The notes beneath the pieces are model-generated. The model was not told where the DNA came from. It saw only the letters and a program-made list of their open reading frames with translations, and searched no databases. From an uncultured Bacteroides sp. (lineage in GTDB: Bacteria; Bacteroidota; Bacteroidia; Bacteroidales; Bacteroidaceae), in assembly GCA_900553815.1 (NCBI GenBank), contig USEY01000044.1, positions 1 to 31,655 on the forward strand: a stretch of 31,655 nucleotides of DNA, read 5' to 3'. The position numbers were made by a program, and so were the translations under genes. This document shows, piece after piece, positions 9,143-18,669 of this stretch (its first letter is position 1; every line of letters begins with the position of its first letter).

Positions 9143-9952
9143 ATGGAACCTATCGAACTCATTATGCTGGGTACAGGCAATGCAGCCGTGACCCGCTGTT
9201 ATAATACATGTTTTGCGATAAAAAACGGCAAACAAATTTTTCTGACAGATGCCGGAGGTGGCAATGGTATCCTTAGCCAACTGGAAAAAGCGAACCTCCC
9301 CCTGTACGATATCAAAGACCTTTTTGTCACCCATGCCCATACCGACCATATTTTAGGTGCCGTATGGGTACTCCGCATGGTTGTCCAACAGATGCAGAAA
9401 GGAGCCTTCGAAGGCGATTTCCAGGTTTACGGGCATGACAAAGTTATCCACGTATTACAATGGATATGCCAGATGACCTTACCGACCAAGATAGTAACCT
9501 GCATGCAGCAACGAGTCAAATTCCATGAAGTAAAATCGGGAGACAGTTTCGATGCTGCGGGATTGCATGTGCAATGCTTCGATATCCTGTCTACCAAAGA
9601 AAAACAATATGGATTTCGTGCAGAACTTCCCAATGGAAAGACATTGGTCTGTCTGGGCGATGAACCTTACAACGAAACGACCCGACCTTATGTAGAACAT
9701 GCCGAGTGGCTGTTGTGTGAAGCTTTCTGCCTGTATGCCGACCGTGAAAAATTCAAGCCCTACGAGAAACATCACAGCACGGCACTGGACGCAGGAAAAC
9801 TGGCTGCCCAGCTGGACGTAAAGAATCTGCTGCTCTACCACACCGAAGACCAGACTCTTTCTACCCGCAAACAGCGTTACGGTGAAGAGGCCGGACAGTT
9901 CTTCAGCGGACAGATATATGTCCCCGACGATTTGGAGAGAATCGTACTGTAA
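9143..9952 (+). CDS. MBL-fold metallohydrolase, RNase Z-like
   Basis: A 269-residue metallo-beta-lactamase-fold protein. The zinc motif HAHTDH is at residues 64-69, later metal ligands fit LGDEPYNE and the H in LLYHTED, and the N-terminal LGTGNAAVTRCYNT strand is typical of the RNase Z/ElaC-like branch. True RNase Z is longer and has a flexible arm (exosite) that I do not see, so a generic hydrolase of this fold is the safer call. It lies 19 bp after the acetyltransferase and ends before a strong terminator. Confidence 0.85.
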   Translation: MEPIELIMLGTGNAAVTRCYNTCFAIKNGKQIFLTDAGGGNGILSQLEKANLPLYDIKDLFVTHAHTDHILGAVWVLRMVVQQMQKGAFEGDFQVYGHDKVIHVLQWICQMTLPTKIVTCMQQRVKFHEVKSGDSFDAAGLHVQCFDILSTKEKQYGFRAELPNGKTLVCLGDEPYNETTRPYVEHAEWLLCEAFCLYADREKFKPYEKHHSTALDAGKLAAQLDVKNLLLYHTEDQTLSTRKQRYGEEAGQFFSGQIYVPDDLERIVL

Positions 9953-9970
9953 AGAGGCACATTAGAAACA

Positions 9971-10006
9971 TAAAGTCCTACTTTAGCTGACTAAAGTAGG
10001 ACTTTA
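9971..10006. terminator. Bidirectional terminator hairpin
   Basis: A perfect 16-bp stem: TAAAGTCCTACTTTAG (9971-9986), loop CTGA, and the exact reverse complement at 9991-10006. It sits between the convergent MBL (+) and fhs (-) genes. It is one of the clearest hairpins in the window. Confidence 0.85.
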
Positions 10007-10036
10007 CGAACGCCAGGAGGCACTTTACAACTGCTA

Positions 10037-11707
10037 TCAGCTCAGTCCCTCAATCTGTCCGTCTACAATATCAATGCGTTCGGCCTGCGGACTCTTGGGC
10101 AATCCCGGCATACGCAATATCTCTCCTGCAATGGCTACCAGCATCTCTGCACCATTGTTTATCACGATGTCCTTGATGTGGAACTCAAAATTATCCACCG
10201 CTCCGTATATCTTCGGGTCGGCCGAGAAAGAGTATTGCGTTTTGGCTATACAAACCGGATAATGCCCGATACCCATCTCCTCAATGAGTTTCATCATCTT
10301 GCGCGAAGCACTGCTGTAGGTCACCACACTGGCACCATACAGGTTGCAGGCAATCTTTTCTATCTTCTGCTGTACGCTGTCATTCTCTTCGTAAGTATAT
10401 TGCAAAGGCTTTGAAGGCTGTTTTTCAATAGTATCTACCACCAGATTGGCCAAGTCAACGGCTCCTTCGCCTCCCAAAGCAAAGGCATTGTTTATGGCAA
10501 AGCCTACACCCAACTTCTCCTCGCAGTGCCGGCGAATGGCTTCCACCTCCTCATCCGTATCGCTGGCAAAACGGTTGAACGCCACCACCACTGTCTGCCC
10601 GAAGGAACGCAGGTTACGCACATGCTTGTCCAGATTACCGAATCCCTCACGCAATCCCTCCATATTGGGTTCCTTAATACGGTCGAGGCTTACTCCTCCG
10701 TGCATCTTCAGTCCCTGAGCCGTAGCCACAATAATAGTCAGTTTCGGTTGCAGACCCGCCTTGCGGCACTTGATGTTATAGAACTTCTCTGCACCCAAGT
10801 CAGCGCCGAATCCGGCTTCCGTCACCACATAATCGCCAAAGGTCATGGCCATCTTGGTAGCCAGGATAGAGTTACAACCATGAGCAATGTTGGCAAACGG
10901 GCCGCCATGTACAAAGGCAGCTGTGCCTTCGGTAGTCTGTACCAGGTTTGGATGAATGGCATCCTTCAGCAATACGGTAATGGCACCTGCCACACCCAAA
11001 TCTTTCACTGTAAAAGGCTTTCCATCGTAGGTGAATCCCAGTATAATGTTCTCTATACGGCGACGCAAATCGTCCGTATCACGTGCCAGACAAAGAATGG
11101 CCATAATCTCCGAAGCCGGCGTAATGTCGAAACCTGACTCCTGCGTCACACCGTTGGTACGAGGACCAAGTCCTGTCACTATGCTGCGCAGGGCACGGTC
11201 GTTCACGTCAAGTACACGCTTCCAGATGATTTCCTTCAAGCCGAAACCTTCGGCCTGATGCTGGTAGATATAATTGTCCAAAAGCGCCGAAATCATGTTA
11301 TGTGCCGAAGTAATGGCATGGAAGTCACCCGTAAAATGCAGGTTAATCTTTTCCATGGGAAGCACCTGTGCATATCCACCACCGGCAGCACCACCCTTCA
11401 TACCGAAACAGGGGCCTAACGACGGTTCGCGCAGGGCCACAATAGCTTTCTTTCCTATCTTGTTCAGACCCAAAGCCAGACCAATGGACACGGTTGTCTT
11501 ACCTATACCGGCCTTGGTGGCGGTAATAGCAGTCACCAGTATCAGGTTGCTCTGCTTTACCTTCTCCTCGTCAATCAGATGTTCGGGAATTTTAGCTATG
11601 TAACGGCCATAGTTCTCTACTTCCTCACGCGGAATGCCAACACTTTCGGCCACTTGCTTTATCTTCTTCAATTCAATACTGCGGGCTATCTCAATATCCG
11701 ATTTCAT
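10037..11707 (-). CDS. fhs: Formate-tetrahydrofolate ligase
   Basis: Makes 10-formyl-THF from formate, THF and ATP for one-carbon metabolism and purine synthesis. The 556-residue length fits the family. The ATP-binding loop reads TKAGIGKTT (many orthologues have PAGEGKTT), followed by the signature [23 protein letters not shown] and [13 protein letters not shown], then [16 protein letters not shown] and [13 protein letters not shown]. Cytoplasmic. Start is the ATG at 11707, and it is divergent from the MATE gene. Its promoter region has a -7 box with an overlapping inverted repeat. Confidence 0.97.
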   Translation of the reverse strand: MKSDIEIARSIELKKIKQVAESVGIPREEVENYGRYIAKIPEHLIDEEKVKQSNLILVTAITATKAGIGKTTVSIGLALGLNKIGKKAIVALREPSLGPCFGMKGGAAGGGYAQVLPMEKINLHFTGDFHAITSAHNMISALLDNYIYQHQAEGFGLKEIIWKRVLDVNDRALRSIVTGLGPRTNGVTQESGFDITPASEIMAILCLARDTDDLRRRIENIILGFTYDGKPFTVKDLGVAGAITVLLKDAIHPNLVQTTEGTAAFVHGGPFANIAHGCNSILATKMAMTFGDYVVTEAGFGADLGAEKFYNIKCRKAGLQPKLTIIVATAQGLKMHGGVSLDRIKEPNMEGLREGFGNLDKHVRNLRSFGQTVVVAFNRFASDTDEEVEAIRRHCEEKLGVGFAINNAFALGGEGAVDLANLVVDTIEKQPSKPLQYTYEENDSVQQKIEKIACNLYGASVVTYSSASRKMMKLIEEMGIGHYPVCIAKTQYSFSADPKIYGAVDNFEFHIKDIVINNGAEMLVAIAGEILRMPGLPKSPQAERIDIVDGQIEGLS

Positions 11708-11760
11708 AATATATATCTAAGTTTTTTGATGAGCATTTACATATCTGTCTAAAGTCGTCC

Positions 11761-11803
11761 TGCGGTCTACTACGTCTTTCCGACTTAAAAGACCGCAAAA
11801 GTA
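11761..11803 (-). promoter_or_regulatory. fhs promoter (-7 box) with overlapping inverted repeat
   Basis: The minus strand reads TACTTTTG at 11803-11796 (full TAnnTTTG match), with GTTG 20 bp upstream as a partial -33. An inverted repeat TGCGGTCT (11761-11768) / AGACCGCA (11790-11797), 21 bp apart, overlaps the end of the -7 box and the expected start of transcription, so it could be an operator. Confidence 0.55.
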
Positions 11804-11909
11804 CCAAAAAAACAGGTAGCCCGCAACCCCTGCCCCGCATTCCGCCCAAATGTTCCGAAGGAAACTGTATTAATTATCATTTGGTAACCTACACTGCTGT
11901 GATTTGTCG

Positions 11910-11917
11910 TACTTTTG
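11910..11917 (+). promoter_or_regulatory. Candidate -7 promoter box for the MATE gene
   Basis: TACTTTTG matches the Bacteroides -7 consensus. A TTTG lies upstream (11880-11883), but the 26-bp spacing is too long. The transcript would start near 11924, which rules out any coding start at 11881 and supports the ATG at 12007. Confidence 0.5.
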
Positions 11918-12006
11918 CAGCCGCAAAACAACAGACAGAGAGACTAAACTTCCGGTTACTTCATACAGGCTCATCTGTCCTAAAAGAAAAGAAAAAAACT
12001 ACAGAC

Positions 12007-13386
12007 ATGGAAAATAGCAAGGAAACTACACTGAAAGACAACATTGACTTTGGCAGCATGCACATTCCCACCCTATTCAGAAAACTATTGATACCCACCG
12101 TATTGGGAATGGTATTTTCAGCCATATTCATCATTACCGACGGCATCTTTGTCGGTAAAGGCATCGGTAGCGATGCGCTGGCAGCAGTCAACATCACGGC
12201 TCCCTTGTTCCTCATCAATACAGGAGTAGCAATGATGTTCGGCATCGGCGCCTCGGTAGTGGCATCCATCCACCTGTCGCATGGCAAACCAAAGGTAGCG
12301 CGCATCAACGTAACACAAGCTATTATTGTTTCTTCTCTACTGCTTATCGCTTATGCGGTAGCCATTCTATGCAATGTAGAACAGGTGGCCTATCTGCTGG
12401 GCAGCAGCAAGCGGTTGCTTCCGCTGGCAGTGGAGTACATGTACTGGTTTGTACCGTTTCTAGTATTCAGCGCACTGCTCACGTCAGGCATGTTCTTCGT
12501 GCGGCTCGATGCCTCGCCCAACTATGCCATGGTGTGCAACATCGTGGCTGCGCTTATCAATATCTTTCTGGATTACCTGTTCATCTACGTATTCCAGTGG
12601 GGCATGTTTGGAGCAGCATTGGCCACCAGCCTGGGCTACATCATAGGAGCATTGTTGATACTCATATACCTGATGCAGCGCCGACATGTCATTCATCTGG
12701 AACGTATCAAGATGAGTGTAAAAAGCCTGCGGCTGACAATCCGCAACGTAGGCTACATGATACGCCTGGGACTGTCAACCTTTCTGTGCGAAGCTGCCAT
12801 CGCAACCATGATGTTTGTAGGCAACTATGTTTTCATACGCTATTTGGGCGAAGATGGCGTGGCAGCCTTCAGCATAGCCTGCTACTTCTTCCCTATCATC
12901 TTCATGGTCTACAACGCCATTGCCCAGTCTGCACAACCCATCTTGAGCTACAATTATGGAGCAGCCCAACCTGAACGCGTACGCTCAGCCTTCCGACTGG
13001 CTCTGTGGACTGCCATTATCTGCGGTATAGTCGTATTTCTGATTACGGAGTTCTTTACCGGCCCCATTGTCGGCATGTTTGTCGACACCAACTGCGCAGC
13101 CTATGACATAGCGCTCCACGGACTGCCGCTTTTTGCATCGGGTTTCGTATGCTTCGGCATAAACATCGTATCCATCGGTTACTTCCAAAGCGTGGAACGC
13201 GACCGTCCGGCCATGGCTGTCACCCTGTTGCGTGGCTTTATCCTGGTGTTGTTGTGCTTCTGGCTATTACCCATAATCATGGGAGTACCCGGTATTTGGC
13301 TGGCTGTCCCCGCGGCCGAAACGCTGACCCTTCTTTTTGTACTGACCATCTATTGCAGAGGAAGAAAAAAGAAGGAAAGGAAATAA
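12007..13386 (+). CDS. MATE-family multidrug/solute efflux protein
   Basis: A 459-residue polytopic inner-membrane protein with about 12 hydrophobic segments and two homologous halves, as in MATE (MatE) exporters, which expel drugs or metabolites using H+ or Na+ gradients. Characteristic segments include LFRKLLIPTVLGMVFSAIF at the N-terminus, ITDGIFVGKGIGSDALAAVN, and AQPILSYNYGA in the second half. The frame is open back to TTG 11881, but those extra 42 codons overlap the promoter, so ATG 12007 is the start. A Crp/Fnr-type gene follows 70 bp later and may regulate it. Substrate unknown. Confidence 0.93.
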   Translation: MENSKETTLKDNIDFGSMHIPTLFRKLLIPTVLGMVFSAIFIITDGIFVGKGIGSDALAAVNITAPLFLINTGVAMMFGIGASVVASIHLSHGKPKVARINVTQAIIVSSLLLIAYAVAILCNVEQVAYLLGSSKRLLPLAVEYMYWFVPFLVFSALLTSGMFFVRLDASPNYAMVCNIVAALINIFLDYLFIYVFQWGMFGAALATSLGYIIGALLILIYLMQRRHVIHLERIKMSVKSLRLTIRNVGYMIRLGLSTFLCEAAIATMMFVGNYVFIRYLGEDGVAAFSIACYFFPIIFMVYNAIAQSAQPILSYNYGAAQPERVRSAFRLALWTAIICGIVVFLITEFFTGPIVGMFVDTNCAAYDIALHGLPLFASGFVCFGINIVSIGYFQSVERDRPAMAVTLLRGFILVLLCFWLLPIIMGVPGIWLAVPAAETLTLLFVLTIYCRGRKKKERK

Positions 13387-13456
13387 ACAAGAAAGGAGGC
13401 AATGTGGCGTTTGCCATCATAACCTCCTCCATACAATCACCAAGCCATTTATCGTC

Positions 13457-14035
13457 ATGGAAAAATTCGTTGACATCTTCAGCAAGAAATACAACCTGAA
13501 TACCAAGGATGCCTCCAGCCTGCTGGCGCTGATGGAACCCGTGTCCTACCGTCGAGGTGAAATACTGGTACACGAAGGCGAACTGAACACATCTTTCCAC
13601 CTCATAGGTCAAGGCATCTGGCGAGGCTACTACCTGCGCAACGGAGTAGACGTCAGTATATGGTTTGCCACTACAGGCGAATCGCTTTTCTCCACCCGTG
13701 GCTACATGGGCGGACGCCCGTCGGGCACTTCCATCGAAGCCATGAGCGACAGCCTGCTCTACCGCATCGGAAAGCAGGAACTGGAAACATTCTTCAACTC
13801 GTCGGCTGCGGCTGCCAACCTGGGACGCAGAATGTTTGAGCGTGAGTTTCTGGTTTTCGAAGAACGCCTCATCAACGAAGGTGCCACACAGGCCAAGGAA
13901 CGGTACTTGTCGCTACTCGAACGAATGCCCGAACTACTGCAACACGTACCGCTGAAGCACATCGCCTCCTACCTCTACATCACTCCCCAGTCGCTCAGCC
14001 GCATCCGTGCCGAACTGGCCAGAAACGACAAATAG
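13457..14035 (+). CDS. Crp/Fnr-family transcriptional regulator
   Basis: A 192-residue regulator with a cyclic-nucleotide-binding-like beta-roll (YRRGEILVHEGELNTSFHLIGQGIWRGYYL, ~30-105), a dimerisation helix (~110-145) and a C-terminal helix-turn-helix (LKHIASYLYITPQSLSRIRAEL, ~165-187). It has no Fnr-type cysteine cluster, and the phosphate-binding cassette is not conserved, so the ligand is unknown. It lies 70 bp after the MATE gene, suggesting local control of the exporter, as is common for this family in Bacteroides. It stops only 2 bp from the convergent lipoprotein gene, with no terminator between. Confidence 0.88.
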   Translation: MEKFVDIFSKKYNLNTKDASSLLALMEPVSYRRGEILVHEGELNTSFHLIGQGIWRGYYLRNGVDVSIWFATTGESLFSTRGYMGGRPSGTSIEAMSDSLLYRIGKQELETFFNSSAAAANLGRRMFEREFLVFEERLINEGATQAKERYLSLLERMPELLQHVPLKHIASYLYITPQSLSRIRAELARNDK

Positions 14036-14037
14036 GC

Positions 14038-14427
14038 CTACTTGCCCACACGGATGATTTCCTGTACCTCGACCACACCGTCGTACTCCGCTGCAAACCC
14101 TTCGTCAGAAGGCCCCATCAGCTTCACTTTCAATTCTGCCGATACCGGTGTATAAGGTTCTGCACCTTCAGGTAAAGCTGCTTCGTAACGTTTCTTCAGT
14201 TCACCCGAACGATCTACTACCCAGTAAGCCAACGTATCGCCATCAGGGGTAAACGAATAGGCTTCATGTCCCATGACAAGACGTCCGCTACAAGTTACCA
14301 CGGAATCCACATCAGCCTCAACTACAGACGGCTGCTGGACATTTGAATCTGACTTTGAAGAAGAAGGGCGGCAGGCAGACAGACAAATAACGGCCGACAC
14401 ACCCAGTAAGATGAATAGTTTTCTCAT
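14038..14427 (-). CDS. Small lipoprotein, possibly related to the NlpE C-terminal domain
   Basis: A 129-residue lipoprotein with signal MRKLFILLGVSAVICLSAC (lipidated Cys 19) and a Ser/Asp-rich linker. Its body (GHEAYSFTPDGDTLAYWVVDRSGELKKRY...AELKVKLMGPSDEGFAAEYDGVVEV) resembles the OB-fold C-terminal half of NlpE-type proteins; I infer this from the pattern and it needs profile confirmation. It should be exported. It is convergent with the Crp/Fnr gene (2-bp gap), so the 3' ends of the two mRNAs probably overlap. Function unknown. Confidence 0.7.
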   Translation of the reverse strand: MRKLFILLGVSAVICLSACRPSSSKSDSNVQQPSVVEADVDSVVTCSGRLVMGHEAYSFTPDGDTLAYWVVDRSGELKKRYEAALPEGAEPYTPVSAELKVKLMGPSDEGFAAEYDGVVEVQEIIRVGK

Positions 14428-14577
14428 ATTATTGACTTTTTTATAAACCTATGCCATACGAAAGTAAGCATAATTCCTTCTTATCAGCATTTTTACTGAC
14501 GAATTGTTTGCCAATTTCATTTTAATTAGTACATTGTGCCGCCATAAGACAAAATATACAAATACAATCTAATAACC

Positions 14578-15264
14578 ATGAAACGCATTGACTTCTATTT
14601 CATCCTAGTAGTAGTAGCACTATTTGTCCCTTTCTTTCTTTCCGATAGGCTGTATGCAGGCTATCAATCCTTTAACGATTCACATGGTATGATAATGAGC
14701 TTCCTTAAGTTTGCCATTCTTTCAACTTTGGGAGAACTGCTGGGCTTGCGCATCAGCACAGGCAACTATCTGCGCAAAGGTTTCGGTATTCTACCTCGCG
14801 CTTTAGTATGGGGAGTGTTGGGCATGGGTATCAACCTGGCATTTATCATCTTTTCGACAGGCGTACCTGCCGCAGCCGCCTATCTGGGGATTGCCGACCC
14901 TGCCGCCATCATGACAGGTCCTATCTGCTTGGGCAAGGTGTTGCTGGCTTTCGCCATCTCTGTCTGCCTGAACAGCATATTTGCTCCGGTATTCATGACC
15001 TTTCACAAGATAACCGACACACATATATTGGCAACAGGGGGTACATTGCGCGGCCTGTTCACTCCCATACCCATGGGCGACATCATGCAAAACCTGAACT
15101 GGCGGGTACAATGGGGATTCGTGTTCAAGAAAACCATTCCCCTCTTCTGGTTTCCAGCACATACCATCACCTTTTTGCTGCCGGGCGAGGTGCGAGTGCT
15201 GTTCGCCGCCCTGCTGGGAGTAGCTTTAGGAGTGATATTGGCTGTAGCCGCACGGAAGAAATAA
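14578..15264 (+). CDS. Small polytopic membrane protein, possibly Mpv17/PMP22-like
   Basis: A 228-residue protein with about five hydrophobic segments (FYFILVVVALFVPFFL near the N-terminus, IIFSTG, LAFAISVCL, and the last LFAALLGVALGVILAVAA). The C-terminal stretch NWRVQWGFVFKKTIPLFWFPAHTITFLLP recalls the W-x-x-W/P pattern of Mpv17/PMP22 proteins, which is the basis of the tentative call. No catalytic residues are evident. Start is the ATG at 14578, monocistronic, and divergent from the 14038 lipoprotein across a 150-bp gap with only weak promoter-like boxes. Confidence 0.6.
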   Translation: MKRIDFYFILVVVALFVPFFLSDRLYAGYQSFNDSHGMIMSFLKFAILSTLGELLGLRISTGNYLRKGFGILPRALVWGVLGMGINLAFIIFSTGVPAAAAYLGIADPAAIMTGPICLGKVLLAFAISVCLNSIFAPVFMTFHKITDTHILATGGTLRGLFTPIPMGDIMQNLNWRVQWGFVFKKTIPLFWFPAHTITFLLPGEVRVLFAALLGVALGVILAVAARKK

Positions 15265-15306
15265 TATCATTTGCAATAAGAACACACGTATATCCAAACC
15301 GCCATA

Positions 15307-15349
15307 GCTGTTTCCTCTATCAAAGCAAATGCCAAGATTAGGAAACAGC
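15307..15349. terminator. Possible terminator hairpin between convergent genes
   Basis: GCTGTTTCCT (15307-15316) and AGGAAACAGC (15340-15349) form a 10-bp stem with a 23-nt loop between the 14578 gene (+) and the ABC ATPase (-). The flanks lack a clear U-tract, so the terminator role is tentative. Confidence 0.45.
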
Positions 15350-15379
15350 CGACCCATATATCTATAATTGTCAATTGAC

Positions 15380-16069
15380 TTATATGGAGCTTTCGGTCAG
15401 GATTACACCGTCCATCATGCGAATAATACGACGGGCCTCACGGGCATTGGCCTCGGAGTGTGTCACCATGACTACCGTGGCACCGTCGGCATTCAGTTCC
15501 TTCAGCAGGGCCATCACTTCGTTGCCGTTGGCCGAATCCAGATTACCCGTCGGCTCGTCGGCCAGAATGATTTTTGGATTGGTCACGATGGCACGGGCAA
15601 TGGCTACACGCTGTTGCTGGCCACCGCTGAGCTGTTGCGGATAATGCTCCGAACGATGGGTAATCTGCATGCGGTCGAGAGCACGGTTCACCCTTTCTTC
15701 CCGCTCACGGGCTGAGACTCCTGCATACAGCAGAGGCAGTTCCACATTCTCAAACACCGTCAGCTCATCTATCAGGTTGAAGCTCTGGAAGACGAAGCCC
15801 AGATTGCCGTTGCGCAAGTCGGTGCGGTCGTTTTCCTTCCACTTGGATACTTCCTGTCCCATAAACCATAGTTCGCCAGAGGTGGGATTGTCCAGCAGAC
15901 CCATGACGTTGAGCAACGTAGACTTGCCACAGCCCGACGGGCCCATGATGGCTACAAACTCGCCCGGATGTATCTCCAGATTCACTTCATTCAATGCGGT
16001 TGTCTGCACACTTTCGGTGCGGAATATCTTCGTAAGACCCACGGCCTTGATTATATTATTCATTTCCAT
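15380..16069 (-). CDS. ABC transporter ATP-binding protein (MacB/LolD type)
   Basis: A 229-residue ABC ATPase: Walker [10 protein letters not shown] (43-51), Q-loop FVFQSFNL (~92-99), signature [14 protein letters not shown] (147-160), Walker [13 protein letters not shown] (167-178), H-loop His 204 (MVTHS). Together these are the pattern of MacB/LolD/FtsE-like importer-exporter ATPases that pair with FtsX-type permeases. The frame runs back to 16273, but those codons overlap the permease; the ATG at 16069 (or 16063) gives a normal start. It lies 89 bp downstream of the permease and should be its energy-coupling subunit. The gap contains low-complexity AATGAT-rich sequence. Confidence 0.95.
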   Translation of the reverse strand: MEMNNIIKAVGLTKIFRTESVQTTALNEVNLEIHPGEFVAIMGPSGCGKSTLLNVMGLLDNPTSGELWFMGQEVSKWKENDRTDLRNGNLGFVFQSFNLIDELTVFENVELPLLYAGVSAREREERVNRALDRMQITHRSEHYPQQLSGGQQQRVAIARAIVTNPKIILADEPTGNLDSANGNEVMALLKELNADGATVVMVTHSEANAREARRIIRMMDGVILTESSI

Positions 16070-16158
16070 ATTTTTATTAATGATGAATGATAGATAATAA
16101 TAAATGATTAATGGTGAATGATACAAGCGATACTTACCACTGACCGCTAACCGCTGTA

Positions 16159-18567
16159 TTACTCGTATCTCAGCGACTCCACCGGATTCTGCGATGCCTT
16201 GTGCCACGTCTGCCCTACGACAGTCAGCAGCGTAATGGCTACAACCAGCAACCCCACCAACAGAAAGAGCCACCAGCTAATGGGCGTCTGATAGGCAAAC
16301 TCGCTAAGCCAGTTGCGCATCAGCCAGTAGCCCACAGGGCAGGCCACGACGAAGGCAATGCCTACCCAAACCAGATACTCGCGGCAGAACATGCGCACAA
16401 TGCGGTCGGAATGCGCCCCGTTCACCTTACGGATGCCTATCTCCTTGGTGCGCTGCTCAGTGGAGAGCGCCACGAGGCCGAACACACCCATCACGGCAAT
16501 GAGGATGGCCAGCACGGTGAAGAACAGCAGCATGCGGCTCTGCTGATGCTCGCGAACATAGTTCTGGTTCAGCTTGTCGGAGAAGAACTGGTAACTGAAA
16601 TCCTTGATAAAAGCGTTGTCGCGTGTGGCAAACTCCTCGAACTTCTCCTTGATAAAAGCCAAGGTTTGCTGCCTCCGCTCGGGGGCTATCTTGATGTACA
16701 GATGGCTCAGAGCTTCAGGGCTGTACCAAATGTAGGCTGGTTTGATTTGCTCGCGCATGGACTGAAAGTTGAAGTCCTTCACCACGCCCACGATACGCAT
16801 CGGATCGCCCCACTCCGGACGGATTTCCATCCCGATGGGGTCGGCCACCTTCATGGCGCGCCAGGCCGTTTCGTTGATGACGGCGGTCTTGGTCTTGCCG
16901 TGGTCCCAGTAGTTGTCGAAGTCGGCGTCCATCAGCTTACCCTTCACCAACTGCATGCCGAAGGTCTTCACAAAGTCGCCGTCTGCCCACAGCTGTACCA
17001 TGCGCAGAGAGTCAGTGCGCCCGTCCACATCGGTCCACTCCACTTTGTTGCCGTCCTTGTAACTGGTGCCTTCGCCGAAGTTCTCGATAGGCGACGACAT
17101 GGTGACGCCTTTGATGTCGGGATTGCGCAGGAGCTCCTGCTTGAAGTCGCCTACGTTGTACCACAGGCTGGTATAAATGCAAACAATGTTCTCCTTATCC
17201 AGCCCCATATCCTTGTTCTGCAAGTAATGCAGCTGCTTGAAGACGATACCCGTCAGCAACATCAGCACCAGGGCAATGACAAACTGCACGCACACCAGTC
17301 CGCGTATCAGCCCGCCCTTACGCCCCGTCTTACGCCCGCCCTTGAAGGCCAGCAACGGGTTGACGGACGACAGGTAGAAAGCCGGATAGCTGCCAGCCAG
17401 GCAACCCACACCCACGATGCCGAAGAGCATGTAGAGCACCACGCTCCAACTGGCTTCTAATTGCAGGTCGGTCTCCATCACCCGGTTGAACAGGGGCAGC
17501 GTCAGCTCGGTCAATGCCATGGCCAACACCAAGGCAATGCATGCCTGCACCATTCCCTCGGACAAGAACTGCCCGATGAGCACACGGTGCTTGGCTCCCG
17601 TCACCTTGCGCACGCCCACTTCCTTGTAGCGCAGCGAGGCACGGGCGGTGGACAGGGTGGTGAAGTTGAACGCCCCCATGAAGATGACAAGTACCGCCAA
17701 GGCAATAAACAGATAGACAGAGGAGAGGTTGCCGTGCTGTTTCACGTCGGGGTCGGCAAAACGGGTATGCAGATAGATGTCGTGCAAGGGCTGGAAGCCA
17801 AGGCGTACATCCTTCTCGCCACGGTCGGCAAGCAGGCGACTCATGGCCTGCGCCTCGCTGCGAAACATGGTCGATTCTTTCTTCATCTTGACATAAACGT
17901 GCATGCTTTCCGTAAAGGTATCCCAATCGATGGTTGTACTTCCCCTGCCATAGGCCTCCATCGGCATGGCCATTTCGAAGCGGATGTGGCTCTTGCGGGG
18001 AATGTCCACCACGGCTACCACCGTATAGACGTCGTTGGTGAAGCTACCGAACGAATAGGTCAGCTTCTGCCCTACGGCCGAAGACGAACCGAAGAACTTG
18101 CGGGCCAGTTCGGAGGAGATAACCACGTTGTTCGGGTTGTCGTTGATGCGTTGGGGAGTACCTTCCACCACGGGAAAGGTGAAGAAACGGAAGAAGGTGC
18201 TGTCCACGTAAACTTCGGTCACCGTCATCTTCTTTCCGCCCTCTGCCTCGTAGGAATACAGATCGCCGTACTTAATGGCCGTCGCATCCTCCACCTGCGG
18301 GAACTTTTGCCGAAAATCCATGGCCAGCGTGCGTGGCAGGCGGGGCGACTCCTTAATTTCTCCGCCCGCTTCGCGGCGAAGCTCTGTCACGCGGTAGATG
18401 CGGCTGCCGTCGCGAAAGCAGTCGTCGTGCGTCAGTTCGTCCACCACCCACAGGTAGATGAGAAAGGCCGCCGTCAAGCCCAGCACAAATCCCACCAAGT
18501 TGATGGAGGAGAATAGCAGGCTCCGGCGGATGAGCCGAAGCGCCACTTTGATGTAATGTCTTAACAT
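16159..18567 (-). CDS. ABC transporter permease with two FtsX domains (MacB-like)
   Basis: An 802-residue inner-membrane permease built as a tandem pair: a MacB periplasmic core domain (TM1 ~20-43, then a long periplasmic part to ~280), an FtsX domain (~285-405), a second core-like region, and a second FtsX domain (~682-795). Both FtsX domains carry the EVGVRKVTGA / EIGIRKVNGA signature. Such MacB-type permeases move lipoproteins, peptides or toxins, or act as mechanotransmitters. The ATPase gene follows directly. Transcription probably begins at a TATTTTTG box just upstream, with a 22-bp repeat array further up. Its substrate is unknown. Confidence 0.93.
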   Translation of the reverse strand: MLRHYIKVALRLIRRSLLFSSINLVGFVLGLTAAFLIYLWVVDELTHDDCFRDGSRIYRVTELRREAGGEIKESPRLPRTLAMDFRQKFPQVEDATAIKYGDLYSYEAEGGKKMTVTEVYVDSTFFRFFTFPVVEGTPQRINDNPNNVVISSELARKFFGSSSAVGQKLTYSFGSFTNDVYTVVAVVDIPRKSHIRFEMAMPMEAYGRGSTTIDWDTFTESMHVYVKMKKESTMFRSEAQAMSRLLADRGEKDVRLGFQPLHDIYLHTRFADPDVKQHGNLSSVYLFIALAVLVIFMGAFNFTTLSTARASLRYKEVGVRKVTGAKHRVLIGQFLSEGMVQACIALVLAMALTELTLPLFNRVMETDLQLEASWSVVLYMLFGIVGVGCLAGSYPAFYLSSVNPLLAFKGGRKTGRKGGLIRGLVCVQFVIALVLMLLTGIVFKQLHYLQNKDMGLDKENIVCIYTSLWYNVGDFKQELLRNPDIKGVTMSSPIENFGEGTSYKDGNKVEWTDVDGRTDSLRMVQLWADGDFVKTFGMQLVKGKLMDADFDNYWDHGKTKTAVINETAWRAMKVADPIGMEIRPEWGDPMRIVGVVKDFNFQSMREQIKPAYIWYSPEALSHLYIKIAPERRQQTLAFIKEKFEEFATRDNAFIKDFSYQFFSDKLNQNYVREHQQSRMLLFFTVLAILIAVMGVFGLVALSTEQRTKEIGIRKVNGAHSDRIVRMFCREYLVWVGIAFVVACPVGYWLMRNWLSEFAYQTPISWWLFLLVGLLVVAITLLTVVGQTWHKASQNPVESLRYE

Positions 18568-18591
18568 AATTCTTTCATTATTCAGGTTCTA

Positions 18592-18599
18592 CAAAAATA
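18592..18599 (-). promoter_or_regulatory. Candidate -7 promoter box for the permease gene
   Basis: The minus strand reads TATTTTTG (18599-18592), a full TAnnTTTG match, about 24 bp upstream of the permease ATG at 18567. The -33 element is not clear. The transcript would start near 18585. I found no sigma-54 site (GG-N10-GC) in this gap. Confidence 0.5.
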
Positions 18600-18669
18600 C
18601 AATATTTACTTCAATACACTCATACTTATACTTTATGCCCATCACTACTTTGACCCTTCCTTTTCCCAA

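Noticed and set aside
11881..12006. N-terminal extension of the MATE protein from TTG 11881
   Set aside because: It covers the -7 box at 11910-11917, so it would be upstream of transcription.
16201..18516. Long plus-strand open frames (419 and 351 codons) opposite the permease gene
   Set aside because: They are antisense to a clear FtsX-type permease, are His/Gln-rich with no domain motif, and arise from codon bias of the real gene.
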